A stretch of 64,000 nucleotides of DNA, from contig OY783192.1 in the NCBI GenBank assembly GCA_963678675.1, forward strand, positions 33,759,250 to 33,823,249. The letters are read 5' to 3'. The notes beneath the pieces were generated by a model. That model worked only from the letters and a program-made list of their open reading frames with translations. It ran no database searches and was not told where the DNA came from. The stretch comes from Xiphydria camelus. Its lineage: Eukaryota > Arthropoda > Insecta > Hymenoptera > Xiphydriidae. The translations under genes were made by a program, and so were the position numbers. Positions 12,067 through 21,043 of this stretch are shown piece by piece (positions within the stretch are counted from its first letter, which is position 1; each line of letters begins with the position of its first letter).

Positions 12067-12835
12067 CAACTACATAATAACTATTTAATATTAATTTGTT
12101 CTACGACCTGAAAGCGCTCCGATCTACCAAAGATTGTGATAATATTTCTACAATAAATATTTGAAGAAAAATTATTTTGTTTGCACATTCCGCCGATAGT
12201 TATCGATCTGAAAAATATAAGTATTTACTTTGTACTTCTATCCGAACATCGAGAAATCGATATGCGAATTAAAAGGAAGATGATCAAATTTTCCCCTGCC
12301 TTTAAAATTGATAAAATCTAAATATAGGTATGTACATGTGCACTGATAGAATTTTTTCTAAATGATGAACTTTACAGTATTTCCCATTGAGAGCACTAGG
12401 GTTGCTATTTAAAATGAAGAAAATGAAATGTTGACCCTAAATGTATATAGAAAGAATTATCATAAAGGGCACTGGCATATTCATGGCTACCTGTATGTAA
12501 GAAATGTATGTACATACAGGCAGATATGAAAATATATACGTATTACCCCTAGAATGAGTACGTATGGAAGTGTACTTCTATTGGATGACTTTCAATGTTC
12601 CCTTTCCTCTAAGAGATATGTGGCCTTTAAAATAATTCTAGAAGCTCGAAACCTCATCGATTGATCGTCGCCGGACGGTAAAGTCAATCTTAAGTTCGAA
12701 AGCGAAAGTCTACTATCGCAAAACAACGTGAAATCAATGTTAGTTTGATGAAACTAGAATAGCGTGGCTTTGCATTTCGTTTTTGTTCGTAGGAACGAAT
12801 CCTTTGCATCGACGTAACATCCTTAATTTATTATT

Positions 12836-13050
12836 ATGCAATTAAGTAGTTTGATCCACATCAGTCACGCAATCGCAGCCAACGTCAATCGGCCGAGACG
12901 CTTCGATAACGTCCGCAGTCCAAGTTGTGGTGAAGTAGTCGACAATATTGGAGAAACCATGAAGACGGCCCCGCCGTACATCAGCAATCGTTCGGTCATG
13001 GAATGCTGTAGAGTTCACAGCATCGAGGCGATCACCTCGAAGTAATTAAT
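12836..13050 (-). pseudogene. Decayed partial copy of FITM2
   Basis: On the minus strand this stretch matches two separated parts of the neighbouring FITM2 gene. The first part aligns with about 14258-14310 (coding for AIYGGAIFIVSLIADY). The second aligns with about 14031-14130 (coding for GCGRRTILLKHLGRLMLATI and on to WIKVFNYI). About 130-150 bases of the parent between the two parts are missing. Shared words include TGATCCACA, CAATCG.CCGAGA and the CCATGAAGACGGC.CCGCCGTA block. Frameshifts and the deletion rule out a functional membrane protein. Orientation is the same as the parent, so this is most simply a tandem duplicate that has decayed. Confidence 0.7.
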
Positions 13051-13347
13051 TTGAGAAAATGTGCAGATCAACGTATCTTGTGAGTTTTTAAAGGTAGAAT
13101 ATCCCTTCCTCTCTTCGTTACAGCTTTAAAAGCGTCTTCGTTACTATCGAAATATTGTAACATCTCTATGTCAAGGCAAGCAGTTTCAATTGTAGATTCT
13201 GGGATCACGGAAGATTCCATGAGATCGATTCAATCGATTAGTGCTGCTCAAAGAGATACCAACATCCTCCGGGTGAAGTAAACATTTCAATAGTCCCTCA
13301 CATTCGAGGCAGATTCGAACGACGATGTCCCGCGATGAATTCACGCT

Positions 13348-14538
13348 TCAGTCGCGTGCTCCGACCACTTCCGGTTCCGCTTGTCTAGTCGGCGGTACGT
13401 CGGCGGTTTCCGGACCGGTTCGAAGTGGTATCCCCATGAATCGCGGTCCCGTTCCGTTGAGTGTGTTTCGTCTGGCGCGTGGCGCTCCGCAGTCACGATT
13501 CATCTTCGTGTCTTTGTACTTGAAGAGGCCTTCGCCGGGAGCAGGAGGATCGACCTTGGGTAGTTTAAACCACCAGTGATACGTGGCGTACCAAGTCAAT
13601 ACCGCCGCCACGCCGCCGAGGAATTTTTCTATCATTATATGATAGTAGAGCATGGTCGATACGAGCATGACGTCCCAAAGCAGCTGTTGCAACGTCATAA
13701 CGACAAAGAGGCCCCTCAAATAAGGGGTCAGCGCTTCGTGAGCTTTCTTCAGAAACGCCAAGTCCATATCGGACAAGTTTCTCAAAGGTCCAGTGCTAAC
13801 TTCGTTCGGGGTGCTGCGAGTATGTTCCTCCCGCATTATCATTTCCTTTATACCTTCCCAACCGAGCAAGGAGGAGCCCTCCTCGGCCAAAATTAAACTC
13901 GAGTATATCAGGATGAAGGTATGCCCCGATATGTCCAAGCCGCTCCAAAATCGACCGGCTTGCAGGCACTTTGCCTTTGTCTGCAGCAACGAGTCCTTCG
14001 TATTCACGCATCGACCGTAATTGGTCTCTATGTAATTAAATACTTTGATCCACACCAACCACGCGATAGTGGCTAACATCAATCGTCCGAGATGCTTCAG
14101 CAGTATCGTCCTTCGTCCACAGCCCAGGGTGTGTGCCGTCAGTGCCACCCAGGGTATAGTAACGGTCAGCAGCCAGCCCCAGCCCCATTTAACAAAGTAC
14201 TGATTCAGTACGTTGTCAGACCTCGAGAAGAAGGTCCGTGGCATCGATATGTAGTCTGCGATCAGCGAGACAATGAAGATGGCTCCGCCGTAAATTGCGA
14301 CCTTTAGTCTGGTGTCGAACAACAGCGACTTCTTGCAGAGATGGAGGAACATCGTGACGAGGACAAGGCCGACGGAACTCGGTGCCGACGTCGGCCGGGT
14401 ACCTCCTCTGTCCTCCTGCGTCGAACTCGGTCGGAAATTCATGCGACTCGCGCGAAAACTTCCACCCGACGAGCCCGACGCTCCTGACGTCCCCGAGCCT
14501 GCGGTCGGGTGCAACGGCCGTCGTTTACCCGTTGCCAT
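13348..14538 (-). CDS. FITM2: Fat storage-inducing transmembrane protein (FIT2/Scs3 family)
   Basis: ER membrane protein of the FIT family, needed for lipid-droplet emergence. The vertebrate protein is reported to act as an acyl-CoA diphosphatase through two conserved histidines. It is a single uninterrupted exon of 396 residues with the ATG at 14538. The protein starts with a low-complexity Ser/Gly/Thr tail, then several hydrophobic segments. One candidate catalytic histidine lies in LDISGHTFILIYSSLILAEE (about H206), which matches the FIT2 signature. The second is about H300 in MLYYHIMIEKFLGG. The C-terminal 60 residues are polar and poorly conserved. It is longer than human FIT2 (262 residues) because of both tails. 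A decayed partial copy lies 300 bases downstream. Confidence 0.9.
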   Translation of the reverse strand: MATGKRRPLHPTAGSGTSGASGSSGGSFRASRMNFRPSSTQEDRGGTRPTSAPSSVGLVLVTMFLHLCKKSLLFDTRLKVAIYGGAIFIVSLIADYISMPRTFFSRSDNVLNQYFVKWGWGWLLTVTIPWVALTAHTLGCGRRTILLKHLGRLMLATIAWLVWIKVFNYIETNYGRCVNTKDSLLQTKAKCLQAGRFWSGLDISGHTFILIYSSLILAEEGSSLLGWEGIKEMIMREEHTRSTPNEVSTGPLRNLSDMDLAFLKKAHEALTPYLRGLFVVMTLQQLLWDVMLVSTMLYYHIMIEKFLGGVAAVLTWYATYHWWFKLPKVDPPAPGEGLFKYKDTKMNRDCGAPRARRNTLNGTGPRFMGIPLRTGPETADVPPTRQAEPEVVGARD

Positions 14539-15316
14539 TGCTCGTTCTTACGGATTATCGTCTCAATGACTGTATCAACAACAACAATGACATCGCACTG
14601 TCGCACGCGCGCGGCCGTGAATTCCGTGGAATTGTACCGATCGCAAGTACAAGAGCGGACAGTTCAGAAGTAGGTTAGCGATCATACGACTGCGTAAATA
14701 TGAGGACGAACACGCCTTCCAATATGCGATCGTGAAAGATCCACGAGAAGTGAGTGTCCGTCGTAGGCGAATTTATGGATGGAAAAGTTCACTCGATAAA
14801 CCGGTCAAAGGTCGCACTTGAATTACCGGGGAGAATATGTATGACCATGACGGCAAATGTTAAGCGGTAACAGGTGTATCGGTGAGCATCGAAGTGAAGA
14901 AGTACTAGGAAGATAGTACTCAGAGAGGATTGGTTTCACCGATCGAGTTTTAGAGGTAAAATTTAATCAAATTAAAAATTTTAGCATCTGTTTATTAATT
15001 ATTTTTGTATACCATAATTGTAACGTAATATTTTCGGCTTATTAGGTTAAAAATGAAATAACGAAAGCGGTAGAAACGCTTAACCCAAGGTTAAAGTAAT
15101 CTCCAGATTAAAATTGGACTTAGTTTGACGCGAGATGACACTCGGAACGCTTTAATCCGAGTTACGTAATTAATTGCCAGGGATTGCTTTATTGCACTTG
15201 CTCGGTAATATAATACATAGTATATTGCCAGTAGACGATGTTACAGTTATTTGTTTGTCAACTGTATTGCATATTTTATCCACCTTTATCAAATATTCCT
15301 CGAGAAATTCTCTTAT
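14539..15316. other. Spacer between FITM2 and the opsin 3' end
   Basis: This covers the presumed FITM2 promoter and 5' UTR and the downstream region of the opsin gene. No coding segment, repeat or recognisable core promoter element was found beyond short AT-rich tracts. Confidence 0.5.
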
Positions 15317-17601
15317 CTAGCTGTTGGTCGCTGGTGCGTTTACCGCTTCGGTCGTAGTGCTCGTGGAGTCCGAAGCAGCTGGTTTTTCCTGTAGCTCTAA
15401 CCACGGCATCCGCTTCTGCAGCTCTAATCTGTCGTAGAGATGAATGTCAAAATTATAATGAAGTTTTTATTTTTCACAGACATCGCAAAAGCAATACTTT
15501 ATACGTTATTTATGTTCTCTCTCTTGAAATATTAAATGCTGTTTTGACTGAAGATGCGCAAACGCGCGGTTAATTCAATTATATTTTTTCAGGGTATCTA
15601 GTGATCATGAAAATCATGAAGGTCATGAAAAAATTAGGGAACTTTATGGAACAATTAATTATTGATTTAATAAGATTCATATAATCCCGGGATTTCGGAT
15701 GCGTTAGAAGTACGGTCGGTAAATTTCGCTTTAATGCCCGCGAACGAGATCAATGGTAAGAAACAATGAGAATTACTCCTGGTATTATTCAAATAAACGT
15801 TTATTTCTATTTGAGCAAAAAATTCTGCATAAGCGCTTTAAAAGTCATAGGTCCGATCATGGAAAAATGCAGAAATCTCGCCTGGAAATCATAGAGATAT
15901 CATGGAAATATATTATCCCTAATCGCGCGCGCTAGGTACTCTGAAATGTTTTTAGTCGAAACGTCGTACCTGTATCTCGGATGGCTTATCGCATAAACGT
16001 ACGGATCCAAGCACGCAACAGCCTTGCAAGTGCACGCCGGTATCATCGTAACTCCGGGCGTCAGTAACGATTTATTACCGAACGCTCCGATCAGGGAAAG
16101 CACGCCGTACGGAGTCCACGCGGCGATGAATAGGAAGCATATCGTGATGGCGGCCTTCGAAAAGAACATCGCTTACTAAAATTTGCAATGCGTTTTACGA
16201 ATTCGTAGATCAAATGATACAGTAGACTCTCGATAACTCCCCTGGCTGCAAGGGACTTTAACGGGCGCCTGCAAGACGCACGAAGGACGTGGAGAGTTAT
16301 CGAGTGTCTATTGCATTCGAATACCTTCGCGATGCGTATTTCCGCGCTTTGAGCATTGGAATTGTTGTTGCTTCGCAGACTCTCGACGTTCATCTTCTTG
16401 GCTTGGTCGCGTAACGCTTTCTCGTGCTCGACAACGTGGTTGACAATTTGGCTGTAGTAATAAATGATCAACGACATCGGAATGACGTAGGAGAAGGTAA
16501 ATATTGTCGCGACGAAGTAGCGAATTTCCGGAGTGTCCGTCAGGTAATCGAACGTGCAACTGGTCAGGAATCCCTCGGGAACGAATCTTCCCCAAACGCC
16601 CATCACTGGCATCAGACCCCACGGCAGGACGTACGACCATATCAAGATGATGAAGAGCATTACTTGACCGCGGGACAGCTTTCCGTCGAGAGGCCTGGCG
16701 ATGGTGCTGTTTTGAAACGAAAGGCAATGTTAATGAGGTCAGTTTTGGAGCGAGATCGAAATATGGAGAAGATGAACGCACGTTCCACGCAACTATATAC
16801 TGGGTTTTAAGTCGACAGAAATTATTTAATACAATTGTCGTTATAATATAATTCAGATAAGTTACCTATATCGATCGTAAGCTATCGCTGCGTTAGTGAT
16901 AGAAGCACCGATTCCACTCAAGGAACCGATGAAACCAAAGATTTGACACCCGAGGTGACCCAGAGCGAAACCCATGTTGAAGGAGTTGTAAATGAAGATA
17001 GGCGTCTTGATCATCATGAAGAAATCGCAGATTGCCAGGTTCACGACGAACATGTTGGAGGGTGTCCTCAGTGACTTCGCGCTTTTAACAAAAGGGCCGA
17101 GTAAATAAAAATGAGCTGCTCGTTCCACACGGGAAGACGGTAAACATCAGAGTATACCGAGTTTTTAGTCTCTGGTGAGTTTCAAAATTTAGCGCGCAGT
17201 AGGGTAACACTGGGTACTTCGTGTGACCCCTGACCATCATCATGACTCGTAATAGAAAAACTTTTTATCCCACTTGTGTGTTCCCCACTGTATCATGGTT
17301 ATTCTCGGATAACGCGATCGTCTCATCAATTGCACTTAAAACTATTTGAAATTACACCGAATAGAGATTATACTTACGAGCAGAAGATCCATATGACCAA
17401 TCCATTACCGAGTAACGCGACAAAGGTGAACAATATGTATAGAAGAGCCAATAGATAATGAAGGGAGGGGTTCGGCTCGGGATACACCAGCCAGTGATCC
17501 GGAATGTGAACCAACTCTTCGGCAGGAACGTTCCATCCGAGCAGACGTGGTGGACCTGCCGGAAAGACCCGCGCTTCCCAACGAGCACTGCTATTGTACA
17601 T
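15317..17601 (-). CDS. UVop: Ultraviolet-sensitive opsin (rhodopsin family GPCR)
   Basis: Visual pigment apoprotein of photoreceptor rhabdomeres, binding retinal and coupling to Gq. Five exons on the minus strand: 17601-17378, 17081-16866, 16706-16325, 16154-15970 and 15428-15317, in phase, giving 372 residues, the usual length for insect UV opsins. Seen in order: a glycosylatable N-terminus (YNSS), TM1 (LLGNGLVIW), the TM2 block [15 protein letters not shown] with a lysine at about residue 100, AYDRYS after TM3, [16 protein letters not shown] in the second extracellular loop, [17 protein letters not shown] into TM6, and the retinal-binding lysine at about K318 in [20 protein letters not shown]. 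The TM2 lysine marks insect UV opsins. The sequence is very close to what I know of bee and ant UV opsin. The third intron contains a MITE. Confidence 0.95.
16220..16313. mobile_element. Small pogo-type MITE inside an opsin intron
   Basis: The left end CAGTAGACTCTCGATAACT and the right end, complement of CAATAGACACTCGATAACTC, form a terminal inverted repeat with only 94 bases between outer edges. It takes up more than half of the 169-base intron between the third and fourth opsin exons. It belongs to the same family as the copy at 11712. Confidence 0.8.
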
Positions 17602-18378
17602 GATGGTCGCGCACTGGCCGCGAGCCCCTCGCCTTACTTTAACCAGTCCCCTTCGCTCCCTTTTATATCTTCCTCACACAGCAGTTGGATATCCGAGTCC
17701 CTATCCGCCTTTGATAGTTCCCACACCAGAAACCCTAATTCAGTTATTCAGAGGCTTCCTCGGGCTTAGCCGAGGATTATCCCGTATTGCCCTGGGTCAG
17801 CATAAAATGATTCAAAGTCAAATTCAGTGTCACCGCGATTTCTATTTATAAGTCGCACCGGGAGAACATTGAAAAACTGATGCGGTATTTACACGGTAGG
17901 GCTTTCTTCATTCATAATCCTGAACGTTTTCGCGCTGATGGAAATGATGTAGAGTATAGGGTATGGCGAGAGTAGAACGTGTTTAGTTAATTTTCAAGCG
18001 ATGATTAGACATTTTGTAATTATAAATGAGAGATTATCTCATTATATATGTAAATAAGAAATTAATAATTTCTCCGCGGGAAGGTTTTATAAGTATTCAA
18101 AGAAAAACTTATTTTAGCTGCCCTTGCCCCTACTGATGGAGACGTAAGCGCGTTTAAATTCTGATCATGGAACTGGATCTCGGATAACCAATCCCATTAT
18201 TCGTATACGTCGGACGGAGACGGGATTGGTCAGTCGCGCTGCTCTTCTCCGATCATCCCATTGCGCACGCTCCTTCAATCAATGTTTAAAAGAGCCAATG
18301 GTTTTTCCCCATTCCTGATAAGTAGCACGTGGCCGGGACTGATACCAGCATAGTACTACGCGTTTATCTTCACATGTC
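17602..18378. promoter_or_regulatory. Divergent region between UV opsin and PGAM5
   Basis: The interval lies between two start codons pointing away from each other. A short inverted pair, ACCAATCCCAT near 18187 and GGGATTGGT near 18219, flanks a GC-richer block and may include CCAAT-type sites. I did not find a convincing eye-specific RCSI element. Confidence 0.35.
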
Positions 18379-20491
18379 ATGTCAGCGTTTTCGAGATTTC
18401 ATAAATGTGCTCTTACGAGTCTAGGTGTTATAAGCGGGGTCGCCCTTTATTATTACAATACATACGGTGATCTGGATTCTACTCGCGTGCTTAACTCTTG
18501 GACAACGAATTTCACGCCTACTGTACAATGGGATCACAATTGGGACAGGTTAGATGTTGTTTATCAGTAGATTTACGATGATCGTCGTTTTGTTTCGTGT
18601 TTAAATTACGAGTGGAACGTTATTTGTATCAGAATTTATCGACACGTATAGTTTAGAGTCAAGGACAAACTTATTTTTGTATAACACGATGAAATTTCTC
18701 TCGACGGACGTCGGTTTACGTTAATCTGCTAATCTAGCGAGATAGCTTAATTCTTTTGATTGAATTCGCATGTTGGGTTATCGTTAAATGAGCTTTTGTA
18801 AGAGCCTTTTGTGTTGTTGTACATTTTGTATTAGATTATGTTAGGTTAAGTTAGGTTACTTGTCAACATACATTCTACAGCAAGAACGTATCGCGATGCG
18901 GGGGTGGGATTATGTATCGATAGCATTCTACAATCGCTATCATTGTGCATGTTTCTTCAAGTAAATATGTATATTGAAACATGTACAACGATAGCGACTA
19001 TAGGTATACAGAATCCCACCCCAGATTCTTACATGTATTTACACCTGTGGCTAATGATTTTGATTGATCCAATTTGGGTAGCAGTACTTTAAGTCGATCG
19101 TAGCTAAACGGTATGAAAAAAACGTACGTTTTTGTAATGAGAGCTAAATCTGATTGGTTTTTCATGGCAAAGCAAGAAGATCCGTTTGTACTGTCGAACT
19201 ATAGTCTACTCGATAAAGTACTGTAGTTCAAAGCGGATCGATCAAAATCATTGACTTGCAGGTGTAATTTTTAAAGTGTTATTTTTAAACGCAGTAGCCA
19301 ATGAACAATTATTTCTCATGTTTTTGTCGGCTGCGGCGGCATTTGCCTGAAGCATGAAAATTGATTAATCACTGGTTAGTATGTTTGAGAATGATATTTC
19401 CAAAAGTCACCAGCGTCAGAATCTGTGTAGAAGAGTACCGTCTTTTAAAAAATTCATTATCGAATGACAGCTCGATATTACTTTACAGGAGAGATCCCAA
19501 AAGTCTGGCAAAGCCTCGCAAGATAAGGAACGAAGAGGATGAGAACAAATACAATGAAGATTTAGTCACAAAGAAGGCGAAAGCCGTACGACACTTGCTT
19601 CTTATACGCCATGGGCAGTATAATACAGGAGGAGGGACTGATTCTGATAGAGTTCTAACAGGACTTGGTACGCCAATTGGAGAATTTTCTAGAAGTTTAA
19701 TACGTGCCCACGACGAAAGTCTCTTCGCTTATTTTCCACGTACCAACCGATCGCTCGTTTACGTCCAAAGGCAGAAAACAAGCGGAAGCAACGGGATTGC
19801 GTTTAGCTGAGTTGGCTCTGCCTTATGATGTTATCGTAAGGTCGACAATGACGCGTGCTCAAGAGACATCGAAGATTATAGAAAAGAATTTTACTAATGT
19901 ACCTGTTGAAGACGATAGTCTACTCAAGGAAGGCGCGCCGATTCCCCCGGAACCGCCGATCGGCCACTGGAAATCCGAGAAATCAGTAATTATGAGATCG
20001 GATAATAGACTCTGACGAGTGATCCGAAATTTAGATAGTACTTTCGACGACTTTAGTTGTCAGTTCTTTCAGGACGGGCCAAGAATAGAGGCAGCGTTTA
20101 GGCGGTATTTTCACCGAGCGGAGCCTTCCCAAGAAAAGGACTCCTACACTATTCTCGTATGCCACGCAAATGTTATACGATACTTCGTCCTCAGGTAGAT
20201 CATGTTATTCCGTCGCTATCATTTAACGAATCACAATCGCATCGTTATTATGTATTTACTCAGTTTGAGCGGTTTTACCGACGCTGCGGTTTGTAGAAAT
20301 TCTACACAAATTCGTTAAAAGTGATTGTTTACGTTTTCAGATCTTTGCAACTCCCACCCGAAGCCTGGTTGCGAATATCTCTAAATCACGCCAGTATTAC
20401 TTGGATCAGTATACTGCCGAGTGGTAGAGTGACGCTACGCTGTCTCGGAGAATCAGGCTTTATGAAACCCCAAGATATAACGTCCAGTTAA
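18379..20491 (+). CDS. Pgam5: PGAM5, mitochondrial serine/threonine phosphatase
   Basis: Phosphoglycerate-mutase-fold protein that acts as a protein Ser/Thr phosphatase on the mitochondrial membrane. Five exons: 18379-18548, 19489-19667, 19771-19985, 20073-20194 and 20341-20491, in phase, 278 residues (human 289). An N-terminal hydrophobic helix (about residues 10-28) anchors it. The multimerisation motif appears as WDHNWDRRDP. The catalytic RHG motif, [10 protein letters not shown], puts the active histidine near 98. Further on come [26 protein letters not shown], the second histidine in [10 protein letters not shown], and the C-terminus GESGFMKPQ. The first intron (940 bases) carries a long hairpin and two transposon relics. 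A polyadenylation signal follows at 20562. Confidence 0.95.
18901..19022. repeat. Long imperfect hairpin in PGAM5 intron 1
   Basis: The left arm starts GGGGTGGGATTATGTATC and the right arm is the complement of GGGGTGGGATTCTGTATAC. Pairing resumes over TCGCTATC.TTGT.CATGTTTC near the loop, so a single 122-base stem-loop forms with one bulge of about 7-10 bases. The flanks show no clear TA duplication. It could be a young foldback element or a transcribed hairpin RNA (miRNA- or siRNA-type precursor). Confidence 0.7.
19042..19264. mobile_element. TA-flanked MITE (CACCTG family), copy 1
   Basis: The 223-base element starts CACCTGTGGCTAATGATTTT and ends with the complement of CACCTGCAAGTCAATGATTT. 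Both ends are flanked by TA (19040-19041, 19265-19266). The same ends bound the larger element at 52971-53613. It is non-coding and lies in PGAM5 intron 1. Confidence 0.85.
19267..19430. mobile_element. Left-truncated relative of the CACCCG foldback MITE
   Basis: It shares TTATTTTTAAACG, AACAATTA.TTCTCATG, ATTGATTAATCA.TGGTTAGTA and AAGTCACCAGCG with the element at 6487-6699. The outer part of the left arm is missing, and the remaining sequence begins right where the CACCTG-family element ends. Confidence 0.7.
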
Positions 20492-21043
20492 GTCGGTTAA
20501 TGGTTCGCTACGAGACAAGTTTATACGTGGATTGTACTTTTTTTAAAAAATACTCATCTCAAATAAATTGGACACGTGGCCCGTTTCAGTGAAACGTTTG
20601 GAGTGGTATTAATAATTGTGGTATTGTATTGGTGGAGTGGTATTGGTAATATTGTGAAGTAATTCAGTTATTCTACCGATTACGTACGTACAGAGTAATT
20701 GAAATGCGTGTTTTGGATTTACGTGTAAAACACCGTGCTATACTTACATACGCGTATCGTCACATCCAGCGATGCTGCGCGCCTACGTTTCCGAATGGTT
20801 CGTTCACCCTCCCCTTTTTCTAACTTCTCGATACTTCAGAAAGCTGATAATCATTACGTAAATGAATATCTCCTGAAATTCTGGCCTTCGTTGAAAAATG
20901 AATACCGGGATACAGTTCTTCCATTTAACCTTCATTTCATTTATAAGGGTCATATACGAATTTCTGCTTTGGTATGTTTGTACATTGCGGGTCTTACAAT
21001 AGCGACACCCTGCAGACTTTTACGTTTGAAATACGAGGTGTCT
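20492..21043. other. Convergent 3' region of PGAM5 and RAD54B
   Basis: Holds the 3' UTRs of two converging genes. AATAAA at 20562-20567 is a good PGAM5 polyadenylation signal. No gene is supported in the rest. Confidence 0.5.
20562..20567 (+). terminator. PGAM5 polyadenylation signal
   Basis: AATAAA lies 70 bases after the PGAM5 stop codon, in the sense orientation. Confidence 0.6.

Larger units (their letters stand above)
10636..12835. other. Intergenic region downstream of VAC14
   Basis: About 2.2 kb with no supported gene. It holds a pogo-type MITE (11712-11904) and a perfect hairpin (12008-12066), listed separately. A smaller palindromic stretch occurs at about 12490-12521 (CTGTATGTAAG against ATGTACATACAG). 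The rest looks like unconstrained AT-rich spacer. Confidence 0.6.

Noticed and set aside
16308..16781. 157-codon frame overlapping the third opsin exon
   Set aside because: A shadow frame of opsin coding sequence.
18841..18860. TTAGGTTAAGTTAGGTTA, resembling the insect TTAGG telomere repeat
   Set aside because: Only degenerate units; such words are common in arthropod DNA and give no support for an interstitial telomere.
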